Source: Centroberyx gerrardi (lineage: Eukaryota; Chordata; Actinopteri; Beryciformes; Berycidae). Taken from it: 64,000 nucleotides of DNA. Position 1 is the stretch's first letter. Each line of letters begins with the position of its first letter. This document shows, piece by piece, positions 21,748 through 34,119 of this stretch. The DNA lies in contig NC_136016.1 in NCBI RefSeq assembly GCF_048128805.1, positions 7,874,501 to 7,938,500 of the forward strand, given 5' to 3'. A program made the position numbers and the translations under genes. The notes under the pieces were generated by a model. The model was not told where the DNA came from, ran no database searches, and worked only from the letters and a program-made list of their open reading frames with translations.

Positions 21748-23222
21748 CAGCATATATACGTTATCTAGAAAGAGTCCAGTTATCTACAATAGCTACATAA
21801 TTGTCAGGTACATTTGCATTTGATGTACAGAGATGATCCGGTAATCTCCATAACCTACATGGCTGTCAGGTAGTGAGGTAATGCGCTCCTGCTGCTGGTG
21901 TGATTGTCACTGTGTTTGGTGAATGCATGAAGGAGCCGTGAGGTTGAAGGTGCCTCACTAGAGCCGTGATAAACAGATCTCTTTATAGGGCCCTGATTGG
22001 TAGAACATCATGTTATTCTGACAACCCTCACTTCCAATCAATTTATGCCACAAATTCTAACTCGCATTCACTCAAGCATTGCCTATAGCCTTGTTCCTCC
22101 ATTTCCTCTTCCCTTGTCGGCGTCTCCAGCCTCTCCCTCTCTCTCTCTGTCAGTTCAATAAACAGCAGTCAACAGGACCAAATATTTATCAGCACAGCTG
22201 TGTTCACATCCCTGCAAATTCTGCCCAAATCAACAACTGGCTGCCCGAAGAGAGTTTTTTTCAACACGCGAGCAAAAAATGTCACTGTTTGTTCTTCCGT
22301 CTCATTTGCATACAGTGATATTTGCATTGTAGTCTTATTAAATGAATTGGATTGCCGCGTTTATAAAGATTGGCTCTGCATTCTCTCACTATAATTGAAG
22401 GTTTGTGAGAGCTGCGCAGCCGCGTTGTATTCCACATTGGGAATATAATCCGCCACATTAAGGCAATGTCTCTTTGTTTCACCATTCTGTGTTAATAAAT
22501 CACCTGCTGCCTCTGCGAGAAGCTGTCATTTGAAATTCTAGCAGCGGGTCTTGTCTGAGTGTGAGGAGGACCGTGGGCAGGCCTCATGTCTGCCCAGTGT
22601 CTGCGTGTGGAGCAGAAGGAAATTAGCCGCACCTGAATGACAAGGCAAAGGCCCCCACCCCCAGAGGGACTGTGATCTACACACAAACTCCCTTTTAATA
22701 GACTTACACCTCATTTGGCCTCTAAAGCTTGTTGAAGGGTCCCAGAGGACGGGGAGGGGGAGGCAGGCCCCTCAGAGGTCAGCCCCGCTGTTCGCTGTAA
22801 ACCAGCTGCAGTGAAAGGGAGAGCTTGATTAGATGGCCATTCACACCCAGAAGGGGACCGCCACGGAGGGACAATGCCACATTTTCCCTTGCAAAACAAC
22901 AGGGGCATTTTGTCTGGCCTGTCGTAGGCAATATTTGTTATGTTGGGGAAGGCCGTTTGAAACGCTCCGTCTCAGGAGGAGACCGAGCATCTAGCATGTA
23001 GAGATGACTGGCTGCTGTTCAAGCTGCATTCCCGTCCGTTCCAATCACATGTGCAGACGGCAAGCCACGTGTTCTGGTGGATTTGGTAGAGGCCAGATTT
23101 ATCTAATTTCCCCACAGGGATCAATGAAGTTTCATCTTATCTTCAATATTGATGGATATCAGCAGGTCGATATGACATATGAAAACAAAACAAAACCAAA
23201 AATAAAACAAAACAAAACATGG
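21748..23222. other. Desert DNA between MITE and SINE, with a candidate enhancer
   Basis: No supported gene. It contains a paired-octamer stretch near 22304 (listed separately) and GC-richer DNA at 22540-22900 with no credible exon. Confidence 0.4.
22280..22500. promoter_or_regulatory. Candidate enhancer with two octamer (POU) sites 16 bp apart
   Basis: ATTTGCAT occurs exactly at 22304-22311 and 22320-22327 in the same orientation. The stretch also carries AATTGGATT and CCACATTAAG homeodomain-like words and no repeat sequence. In zebrafish a class V POU factor (Pou5f3) is needed for pax2a expression at the midbrain-hindbrain boundary, so an octamer doublet in the pax2 3' flank is a reasonable candidate target. 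Function and conservation are inferred. Confidence 0.35.
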
Positions 23223-23339
23223 GAGCATCCTGGTGGCTCAGTCTGTTCTATTATACGTAACATGCTCTTGCCACTGGTTATGGGTCTAGTCACTTTCCTG
23301 TCTCTTCTTTACTGTATTTTTTGCAAAAACAAATAAAAT
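23223..23339 (+). mobile_element. Internally deleted tRNA-derived SINE
   Basis: AGCATCCTGGTGGCTCAGT matches the start of a common fish tRNA-derived SINE, and CTTTCCTGTCTCTTCTTTACTG followed by CAAATAAAAT matches its tail. The middle with the B box (normally GGTTCGAATCC) is shortened and altered to GGTTATGGGTC. A-rich DNA (23180-23218) precedes it. It is an old copy, unlikely to be active. Confidence 0.5.
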
Positions 23340-26300
23340 ACTTGAGGAGAATGGACTGCCCTCTCCTCTTAAATTAATATCGGTTTTAAAAAGGCTTTTG
23401 AATGATCTTTTCCATTAAATTTTGGACTGTTTTGGACCAAAATGGTAGTACTTTACTTGAAACCCATAACACAGTCATAATGTCTGAATGTCAGCTACAT
23501 TTCACATGCATGAATAATGAGTCAAGCCTAATGTCAGCCTCATAAGCTATTCATTTAATATGTATAACATTTGAAATGTTGTGATGGAACATTAATGTTA
23601 ATTTATTGGTTGAGAAAATCAAAATAAATTGTAATTGCTCTTTCTAAAGCAGAAAAGACTTGAGTTGCTCATTACGTTATTCATGCTATTACATGCTATT
23701 TTTATATGCAGACATCTCAAAGAAAGTTTCTCATGCTTCTCATGCTCTGCCCTTACACTGGTCTGTGTTTCCCTCACTTTACAAGCACCTGAGAATGAAA
23801 TAATCCCATGTTCCCTGCCTAGGTAAGGTATGTCCGCAGCCACAGACATAATATTATTCCATTTTGGCACATTTGGACATTAAGGGTTCTCAGTGGCTTG
23901 TAATTGGCTGGATGAACTCTATGACCAGGACAGCACTCGGAAAGGTGAGTAACACTTTTACAGAGAGCAGTGCGTATAATAAATAGCAAGGTAACCAATT
24001 TGTCAAGAGGACTTTTATTTTGACATTCCAACCCAATAAAGTGGAACTGTCCCACTGCTGTGTCATGAATAACAGATATTACATGAACATCATATGAAAC
24101 CTGTCATAAGGTTTACATTAGTATTCATGAATGTGTTGTAAACTGGGTTTCACCAACATTGACAGGTAATTTATTTTTTGGAGATAAAAAAAAACATACT
24201 TTTGATGTCTCTTAGCTGTTGAAAATTTGGTAGTATCTCTCATTAAGTAACTTCTGAGAGTACGCCTGCTTGGGTTACTGAACAATAGACCCCAGCTACT
24301 GTAATTGGCGACCAGCGGATATGATTCAAGTGACACATGACGATAAACTGGGAATTCATTGTGTTTGTGTGCCAGCCTGAACCCACACACTGTTTTTCTT
24401 TACACTTCATTCAATGACATCCAAAACATTGATGGTTAATTATTTCTGAAGAGGCTTTTTGCATAGCTCCTGTATCCCTGGGTTAATTCAAAAGCATTCC
24501 CTTATCTTCCCATGGGTATATAGTTTGCATTTTAAGTGAGGCACAGCACAGACACTCAGCAGCATCTTAACTTCCTAAGTTGAAGTGTGGCTGGGGTTAA
24601 GTGGTCCCTATGCTCACAGCACCTATCTCAGCCCAAACATGACAGCTGGGGACTTGACTGTTGCTATGGAGATCACACCCCTCCTCCCAGCCCATCCACC
24701 CCCCAGTGCATGAAAATGCCCCAGACTGCTCATTTGAGACCATGCAAGTCCTCCTCCTCCTCTCTGTGTTAACAAGTCGACTTTTCTGTTGTTCTGGCCT
24801 GTTTCAAACAGGGTTTATTGCAAATGGAAAATGGCTTGGGGAACACTCAGGCGCTTAACAGCGCTCAGCTCGGCTTTGCAGCTGGAAGAATTCCTAGAAT
24901 GGTTTTCTATAAGCGTTTTGCTAGAGATAAAGACAGACAGAAATTGTTTGCTTTACAATGCACCAAAATTTCAAGTAATCATAATATAAAATGTAATGTA
25001 AGCACATTAGTAAACAAGATGGATCCCATGGAGCATTGCACACAGGTGCTGAATATCTATTCTCTAAAGACAATTCTAGTTATTTTCAACCTGGGCCTAA
25101 TTTTCATAGTTTTTGCTATCATGCCAATCAATTCTGATCAAAATTTTTACCTTTTAGGGTTTACTTACCTCTCAGTTTGCAGGGAGCGCTGCTGTCAAAT
25201 ACAATCCAACGAAGCCAAGGGAAACTCAAAAAGCACCCAAAACATGTCCTTTTCAACATAATAACTGCAATGAAACTTGCCTACATCCGCTTGTCTGATT
25301 ATCTATGGCCTGAACTTGAGTATATTGCAGTATTAGATATGTTATTTTAACCAGCACAAGCTAGTTAGCAAGTAGGAAGGAAGTTCAAGTACTCTGATGC
25401 CACATTAATGTCATTAGATTAGATTTTAAATAGATTATAAATTAATAAATATAAATGATTTTAAATGTGGGTGTTCAAAAAAATTAAACACGTGAAGTTG
25501 TAGCAACGAAATGTCATCCTGTTTGTCTGCTTCTTCCAATATGACTTGAACGTAGCAGAAGACCAGCAGCTAGCAGAGTAAAGAAGGAAGTGTGTGAGCA
25601 ATACCAAAATCAAATGGGCTATTAAAACTGAAATGTTGTGATAATTGTTCAATCCCAGATAGTTAAAGACTCAGTTTGAGTCTGAAGTTTGAGTCACTGA
25701 GGCTAAAACGTGATCATGTAAAATACTCTGTCTAATCAGTGCTCTAATGCATAAAATAGAAATGTTCCGCTCATATTGGAATGAGGACACATGTTTCAGG
25801 TTTTGGCAGAGGGATGAGAAGAGACGGAGGACAAACAAGTCAGAGAATGCCATTCCAAGTATGTATGGATATTCAGCGACTTGAACAATGTTATGTGAAG
25901 GCCTTGAATCTTAACCAACTCATAATTTGGTTTGCTCTAATCCTCATAGCCTCATGATGACCCATTCATTCGTCTCCTTCAATTCAAGAATAAGCCCAGA
26001 ACCATAAGTCACAAAGAAATTACAAAACAAAACTATGTACGAATGCATCTTAAAGCTGTCATTTTAAAGTTGAAGAACTCAAACTTGAGAGTGTGGTGCG
26101 AACAACAGCGACGCCCTCAGACGCTGCCTGCAAGAAGTGCTGGAGGAGCTTCATGGTAAAGTTATACATCACGCTAAATAATTATCTGCTATACATTTCA
26201 TCACTCCCACTCCTTTCCTGTCTCGATCAATCCTGAGCCGAGGAGCCTTGCATGCTGCTGTAAAATGACTGTAAGCTGATGGATACAGTCCCCGCCAGAA

Positions 26301-29300
26301 CACGTGACCTGTCTCCATCAGTGCCTATGGCACCGCATTTAATCTAAATGTAGTCCTTGACAACAGGAGGATCCTTGCTCGCCTGTGTGGGATGTTTGCA
26401 GTTGAAAATGTTAAGTGTTATACGTATGATTTAAAAGTTTCTCCCTGCAGTCTAGTGTTTTATTTTGAAAATTTTACAGGTTAAATATAGATCTTTTTTT
26501 TTGTTTGTCTCAGAAACTGAAACTTCAGGTCATGCAAGATTTCTTCAGGCAAATTTGAACCATAACAATGAAGCTGTTTTGCATGGAGGTATATACAGTT
26601 ACAGGCTTGAAAGTTGTGAAAGTTGCATGAGTGTTGGCTGGGAGGATGCAGGTGGGAGCAGGCCGCTCCCGTGCCAGCTCTTCTCCAGTCCAGTCCTTTC
26701 TCCAGGGCAAGCGCCGGCCTGCTGAGAGCACACATGAGCGGTCCGCGGACGGGCCGCCGCAGACAGGGATCCCGACAGCTCTAACCCCCCCGCCGACATC
26801 TCATCCGTCTTGCGCTGTGTTGGCACTGTGAAGGGTAAACCGGGCTGATCTCTGGGACAGGCGGGGAGGGCACAGGAGAGCAGCCTTCCCACCGGAGCCC
26901 CGGACCGCCGTGCTCCGATTAGAGGGAATTTGTTCCACAATATTGTGGCCTCCTGCTTTCCGAGGCTGGGCCCGCACAGAAGGCAGAGGCAGAGATTTGG
27001 GCGGTGGCCAAGCCTTTTCGTCGGGCTCCTCGTTCGCGCCACATGTGCCGAGCTCGACTCCCCACTGATCCTTCTAGCTTTATAGCCTCCCCGCCTGATG
27101 GAACAAATGCTAGATCTCAGAAAATAAACTTATCTCATTTGGATGACAACACATTCCCCCAGGTTATAATGTTGCGCCATTTTGAAAAGGCAGACAGGGT
27201 CAATTGTACATTTCCAGCTCAGCCGGGGAGTCTTTGGCTGTGAAAATGCCTGTCTCGCCACATGCCTGACAGTGAATTTGGAGCAATTTGCCTTATTGAC
27301 TCCCTTGGCGCTGTAGTCTAAGGTATTCTGCTGTAATGACGACAATGTGATTTTTTTACACTTCATAGTTAATAAAATTATTATCAAAGATAAGATATAT
27401 CACATAAACACTCATCTTCTTTTCATTAGGAAAGGAAGAAGGGAGTTTCTTTGTAATAGGTACGTTTCAAGCCATTACATCAGCCAGTGCTTTTTCCAGA
27501 ATGGAGGTGGCATGACATGATTGATGACCTCAGTAGATTATCCCCAATACAAAAGTCATCATTGAACAGCAGGGCTGCCATTGTGTGTGGGATGTCTCCC
27601 ATTGATTTAAGTAGTATATTTTCATGATCTATAAAGAGGCCAGCTGGAGAGAAAATTGTTTGCACTCAAACATTTAGTGTCTATGAGCCATCGCACTCTC
27701 GTGATTAGAAAATGATTATCACTCTTTGAAATCTTTTTTTTTCCTCGAGCAAGTTTCTAGTTACATCCTTGTGCACAGCGAATTGGGTATAACGAAATGA
27801 CACGGCAATTAAATTAACCCAAGTTAAGCAGGTTGGATGTACCACTACTGAAAAGAGAGCAGATCGGGCCCGCGTTAGTAAACTGACAACAAGCCACAAC
27901 CGTCGCAGCTGCTTTACACGTGCTGCCGCCTCACCGCTGATCTGAATGAATAAATCTAAGTAGGAATCCAGCTTAAGTGAATCTAATCCAGCTTCAAACA
28001 GGAGTGGACACGGAGAAGAGCGGCAGCGTGTCCAGTCTGTGACCAGTCTCTAAGCCGTCCTCCCATTCGCTCTTAAATGGCTCTCTAATAGACCTCGTCT
28101 GTCCACGGTGGACCTATTAAACACAGATTTGTTTTCATCTCTCTGACAAGGCGAGAGAGGAGCGTAATATCCACACAAAAGAGCCCAAAAGAGCAATGAA
28201 ACAAAAATGTGAATAAAAAGACTAGGGGATATCATTATATACAAATTAATTTTCTCCTGAGCCTTTGCTGTCCCGTCCCTTGGCTAAGAATTGGAATGTC
28301 TTAATTGCTTTATGGCCCGGCCGCATGCTTTCCAGCAATCAAGTTGCTTCCATTTAATTCAAGTGCCACAAGATGGGGAGAAACTAGCCTCTCCCTGGCC
28401 CTGGAGCATAATAGACAGTGGAGAGTGAGGATACACCCTCCAAATTGGAAAACACTGGGCCACAGATTAACAGAAATGAACACCATTAGCCTGGTGATAG
28501 GGAAATCATTTCCCCCCTCAGGTGTTTTGGAAGGCGCAGCACACGGTCAGACTGTGGATGTGGAGGCATCTCCGGATGCTCAAATCCTCTCAGCTGACCC
28601 CCTTGAATATTCAAGAGCCAGGGGATTTGAGACAACGCTGATTTTTTTGGGATAGATTTACAATTTTAATAAAAGTCAGACAATGGCCAGGAGTGTTGTT
28701 GAAACACAATCAAGATTAGAGAAAAAATATTAATTAGGTAATTAATTGGGTAATGGCATTTCTTTTCTATAGATATGTTTTGCATATCGGTCTATTGGGA
28801 AATACTTTGGGGAATTTTTCATCCTATACTGAAGATAGTACAATCACGTTCCTCTTTTTAATTATTATACTGACTAATGCAGCTTTATGCAGGCAGTTTT
28901 TATACAGGTCTATTGCAAAGTGGTCCATTTGAATTTAAAATGGAACCTCTCTGTGATGCATGTTTCATGGCAACAGGCTGGTGTGTCGATGTTTTATGAT
29001 AATAAACCGGTAGACATCTGCAGACGTGAGATTGTTCACTGATCTTGATCAGCAAGGCCTGTTCTCTCACTTCTCCACCGCTCTAGATGGAAGTGAATGA
29101 CAGGTGCGTGAAAATAAAATCCCTCATCGCCATGTGACGTGAAGTTCTTGACTGATTTTCTTTTTAGATGGGGCAATTGATCTATACATGAATTCTTCCT
29201 TTCTTGTGCAAAGGGTTAATGTCCGAAGGAAAGATGGCAGGTTTCTTTACGGCCTGTCCAAGTCCACCAAAGTCTTCCTCCTTCCGGCCTCCCTCAGGTT

Positions 29301-29744
29301 AATCAGGTGTAATTTAAATCCAAAATTCCTGACAGTACATTTTCTGATGGTATTGCCAGTATGTTCTGCATGGCTGTTTGGATCAAAGACTGGTTATCTC
29401 TTCTATTGAGCTGTTCTAACCTCTGTCCACTCTCATTAAAGGCCGGGAGCGGTGAATTTCCTAGGCAATCAGGACTAACGTTCATGGGCAGTTATAGACT
29501 ACGACACTCTAACGAGTTAAAATGCAGAGCCAAGTAGAACATTAAATCAGAGTGAATGAGACAACCGCTATGCACTGTCATCAAGTTTGTAGAACAGACA
29601 AGAGCCACTTGGATATTTATGATCACATACCTGTTCACACATAACACAAGGGAGCAGATGCAGTGTGCAGTATTACGCATTACATGGACACAAACTGTAC
29701 TTCTCAATCTGCAGATTTGTAACATTATAAGTGTCTCAAAATCA
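23340..29744. other. Gene desert, central part
   Basis: No credible gene. The longest frames (24818-25261 plus, 26599-27042 minus, each 147 codons) show no domain, biased composition and no matching splice signals. A GC-richer zone at about 26640-27060 lacks repeats and may be regulatory. A distinct enhancer-like stretch at 28260-28650 is listed separately. Confidence 0.4.
28260..28650. promoter_or_regulatory. Candidate conserved non-coding element with a 14-bp perfect palindrome
   Basis: About 390 bp of repeat-free, balanced-composition DNA containing TTAATTGC, TTTAATTC, GATTAACAG and GAACACCATTAG homeodomain-like words and the palindrome CTTGAATATTCAAG (28602-28615). An open frame of 116 codons crosses it (28305-28655) but has no recognisable domain and reads as chance. 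Conservation is not tested. Confidence 0.3.
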
Positions 29745-30190
29745 CTTTTCTGACATCTCGGACTTGTCTTGGTCTCAGCCACTATTGGATTTTGACTTGA
29801 CTTTTTCCCGCTTATGTATACATTTTCAAAGATATGTTTTTCTCCACCTGATTTACCTCTGTTTATTTTCTCCCCAGCACTACAAACAATTTAAGGCACT
29901 GCACCTGTCTGTAGTATGTGATGATCCTCAAATTTCTATGCAGTGATCACTCAAAATCCACTGTATTAATTAGTTGGATGTTGACAGGCACAGTACAGAG
30001 CTGCTGCAGATAGATCTACATTTCTGTTGGTCTGTAAGAAACTTCTTCAGCAGTATTTTTACATTTAGAAAGACATGTACGCTGCTTAGTGCCTGTTTTT
30101 TTTCTTGGTCTTGAATAAGACTCCATCTGTTATGGTCTCGACTGGGTCTTGGAATTGACTTGGACTCGACTAAGGTGGTCTTGCTGATAT
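29745..30190. repeat. Possible interspersed repeat rich in GACTTG/GACTCG words
   Basis: Phrases such as GGACTTGTCTTGGTCTCAG, TTTTGACTTGAC and TCTCGACTGGGTCTTGG with GACTTGGACTCGACTAAG recall a fish dispersed repeat built of GACTCGACTTGG units. The copy is diverged and its ends are vague. Confidence 0.35.
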
Positions 30191-30562
30191 ATCATGCTTT
30201 GTTTAAATATTAGATATTGGTCAGTCAGTGTTGTCCACTTCCAATATAATGGAGGTTCCTCCCTGACCACAGCTACATAAGCTACATAATACATATTTTC
30301 TATGCATATTTTATTTATTCATCTAATTGTTCAGTTGTAAATTTACTCTTCATTTAAAGGCAGTAATGCATCCCGGATTTTCCCCTACCACTGAATAGGT
30401 GCGGTGGGTCACCCTGCCTTAAAGAGCTGCTAACCCCAAAAGAATTGGCAGTCATTAGTTTCAATAGAGAGTTTTAGTGTCACATGATGGTCTAAATGCT
30501 GCTTCAGAGGCTTTTCCACCCTGACAAGAACGCAGATCTGGGGGATTGTTGACATCTATATG

Positions 30563-30690
30563 CCCCCCCCCCCCCCAAAAAAAAAAAGATATTGAATATC
30601 AACACAAAAATATTGCCTATCGGTGACCTCAGTCTAAAAAAATATCAGTGTCGGTAGCGGCCTTCAAACACCCATATTGCTCGAACCCTA
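30563..30690. repeat. Diverged dispersed repeat beginning with a C-run and A-run
   Basis: A run of 14 C and 11 A (30563-30587) precedes GATATTGAATATCAAC, AAAATATCAGTGTCGGTAGC and CCCATATTGCTCGAACCCT. The pattern of ATATCGGTATCGGCC-like words ending in CCCATATCGGTCGAACCC is common in fish genomes, probably of DNA-transposon origin. Family not determined. Confidence 0.4.
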
Positions 30691-33600
30691 TCTCAACTGC
30701 AGCCTTGATTAAAGCAATACCATAAACCTCAGCTATGCATGGTATTCTGGGTAAACTGGGGCTTCTGGTGGGGTGAGGTGCGAGGTGAGGGTAGATCTGC
30801 CAGTTTGAACGCTGAGACGCACCAGCTGTGTTTATAAATTCCCAGTGCACCTGCTGGGGTTACGGAGCAAGTGCACTCAGGGATTAAGCACCGGGGCACT
30901 GGGGCACTGGGAGAAGGAGAACAAGGAACAACAGATTCATGTTAAGGAAGCATGTCAACACCTCCCTGGTGTCTCTACTTAAGCTATTCATTGTTGCCGT
31001 TGCTACGTAGGTTCCAAACTAATCTGCGCTTTTTTCTTTTTTTTTTTTTTTAGCTGTTAATCAAATATGCTCAGCTGAAGGGGAATCTGTGTAATCACTT
31101 GTGTTGAATGTGCAGAAGAAGAAGAAGGCGCGAGCAAATGAAGACGGAGATGGGGAGGATAAAACCCGTGTGGCAGCGTCATTTGAATTTAGTTCGATTG
31201 AGTTCATAGACATTTAAGTTTTGCTAGAGTGTGCTAGTTCTTTATTACAATGTTGACATTTTACTTGGAATTAACCTGATTAATGTCATTGAATGTAAAA
31301 GCCCATAGCTCAGCGTTTCACATGATCACAGGAGATGGATTAAGAAAGAAGGCTTTCAAATTGAATATACCTCTCCCTGCTCAGCCTGTTAATTGTGCCA
31401 TTTACCACTACTTGAGTCACTGACCGACGCTATTTAGTCAAACTAATGATGATGCACAGTCCAAGCCATCCCTTGATAATTAAACGAAAGCTCCATCTCT
31501 TTTTCGGCATTAGCTTTTTGGTGAATTAACAGGTGCGCACAAAAACATATCGAACTGTGGTCACTTTGGTCCTTTAAATCACTTGTGGCATTGTTAGCTG
31601 GGAAATGACTTTTTTCACAATCCATTCTCTGTCACTCATTATTGATTACACAAAGTAAGAACTGTTAACATTCTTGTTTTGAACATTCAGTGAGGTGAGC
31701 ATATTTATTGGGTACACAGCATCCGTTCAAAAAAGCTCTAACTAACTCTGTGAGTGAATTCTGTTACATTACAGTCAGGATGTTTGGATAAGTTCATGCC
31801 CCTCTTCAAAACATGCTGTCTATATTGCACATATTTTAGCAGGTTCAGCCACACTTTATGGTTGTTTCACAGCCCGGTCGATCAATATACTCCATCCAAA
31901 AAAAATCTGTTGACAAGAAATGCACCGTAATGCTTTCCCTGCGTTGGCCTGATTTACTCTGATATCACCAGCGGCTCTAAAATGCCCATGCGTCTCTCTA
32001 AACACACGACATTTGTTCTGAGGCAGAGTGGCACTGCAGAGCGGAGCCGCTCTCAGGCAGCAGCCAGCCTCGCCGAGCCAGGGAATAAGTAAATGAATAA
32101 ATAGGCTGATGTTGAATTTTCCCCTCACTTGCCTCCACTGACACAAATAGGATCTACAGTAATTTATAATGCTGTTAGAGAGGCGGCTCGCTCTCTAACT
32201 GAGGTGTCTGTCACCTTGCGTGCAGGAGGCCTCCGGGTGCCAGAGTGGAGGACCTGCAGCACCCTGACGTCCTGCTTTACTATTCCACACACACGGCCCA
32301 AAGGCTAAGTGACATCAAGCCTCATTATTGTCATCACATGCCACATTTGTAACTGGTTAGCGAGCAAATTGTGATAAAATAGGCTGATGCCCCTTCTGAG
32401 CTTCTCTTGCCGCACAAGCTGGACTTTCCGTAATGTTGGGAACCACACTGGTGTGAGAGAATGAGAGGAGGAGGGCTGCTTTTTTCTGTCTTTGTGGCTA
32501 AAATACAGGTTTTACCCCACTATGCTTCTCTCCTCTAGTTCCTGCCTTTCACAGAAAAGACCCTATGTATCCAAATGATACATTGCAGAATGGTTTATGC
32601 CCATAGTATCAATTCTGTAATATTAGCAGCTACTTCCTAACAGTCTGGCCCAGCAACTAGTAGTCCTGAATTAGTATTATCACCCAAAAAATGACAAAAT
32701 ATAACCATGAGTTGAGTATAGGATCTACAATACTTTTCCTGAGCAGGAATCTATATTACAATTGTAAATCCATATTACACCAGACTGTGCAGCCACTGAT
32801 ACGACCATGAAATGACCATTTATATGCATAGTATTTCTAAATACATGACATCTCTATGCTATCTCCAGTGAGCTATTACACATATTCATATCCTAGTATC
32901 TCAGTTATACAATTCTTTTTTGAATTCATAAGCAGAAATTAGGAGGAAAATCTCGTGCTTGCATAAACCTCAAATTGGCAAAATGAAAATCTGTCATAAA
33001 CAAAGGAAAGACCCCCATGGCGTCTGGGTCTACAGTTTCTGTCACATATATTCCTTGGAGGTTTCATGTGACAAAACGCAGAAAGTTGCTTTGTCCCTCC
33101 TCTTGTCACGTTACACCCCTTACCCAGAGTTTTTTTTTTTTTTTCCTTCCTGTTGTCTGGCTGTCTGTGCTGTCAGCCCATAGCCTGGCACCTGCTCTCA
33201 TGTTCCTAATTAGTCTCATTTAATTAATTATATACTGCAGCACATCTCCTTATTTCTGGCTTCCTCTAGATTCATCGCCTTTGTTTCAAACTTGCAGTGA
33301 AGATCAGCTCTCGACTGGGCGCTGCTTGTTTTGGTTTGTGACTACCATGCCAGTGTGTGGATTTAACACTAGCCGTGTTTTGGATGATCAGCTCTCTGCA
33401 AGGTGTTTATTTAGGGTCATGTCTCCCATGTTGCTGTGAGGATTTAACACTAGATGAGTTTTGGATGATAAATCATTCAGCATTCCTTCATGTAGTTTCT
33501 TTGTACTTTCTATCCCATGAAAGTGCTGTGTGATGCTGTTAGGCACGGTGAATTTGTCAGGTGGCGTGGATGGTGATTGTCCTTCGGTTGCATTTGCTGA

Positions 33601-34056
33601 TCTTTGTAAGGAATACCTGATGGCATTAGCAGCTTCCCAGCTGCCACTTCATCCTCCTGTTACACCGGGATGCATAGCGGGCTGAAGAAAAGAGTCCATC
33701 AAATATTTACTGCCTGATCAACACGACACAATAGAGAAAGATCAAACCTTTGACTGGATAGGTCAACCACAGACTCATTGAGTTTCCAGCAGACAAAACA
33801 GCACTGCAGCAACCGTATGGAGACAGCATGTTGCACTCAATTGCTCTCAATCTGTAGCAACCCGCATATTAGCTTGGAAGTTTTGAGGAAAGTTACTTTA
33901 GGCCAAAACCTTGCTAGCTACCCACTGATCATCTTTTAATGTAACTTTAGTTTTCTTTTGGGCTGACCCGGACACTACATTTAGAAAAGAAGGGCTGTTC
34001 TGTAACAATATGTTTCTCACTCTGTAGTTTCATTAGTTGATTCCTCTCAATTCATG
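30691..34056. other. Gene desert with enhancer-like stretches
   Basis: No supported gene. 31430-31640 and 31840-32420 are free of repeats, with homeodomain-like words such as GATAATTAAAC and GAATTAACAG and balanced composition, so they are weak candidates for conserved non-coding elements. A T-run lies at 31031-31052. Confidence 0.35.
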
Positions 34057-34119
34057 ATTTACATTTTAGGCAGTTAGCTAACAGTCTTAACTAGAGTGAC
34101 TTACATTGAGTGCAACAGT
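34057..34119 (+). repeat. Copy of a widespread teleost interspersed repeat
   Basis: ATTTACATTTTAGGCAGTTA through GAGTGACTTACATTGAGTGC follows the pattern ATTTACATTTAGGCATTTAGC...AGAGCGACTTACA..AGTGCA seen all over teleost genomes. The class of element is not settled in my knowledge. Only this core is recognisable here. Confidence 0.5.

Noticed and set aside
24818..25261. 147-codon plus-strand frame with a hydrophobic stretch
   Set aside because: The hydrophobic segment comes from T-rich DNA. There is no known domain and no splice-consistent neighbour.
26599..27042. 147-codon minus-strand frame in GC-richer desert DNA
   Set aside because: Cys/Arg/Pro-rich composition typical of random GC-rich frames, with no recognisable family.
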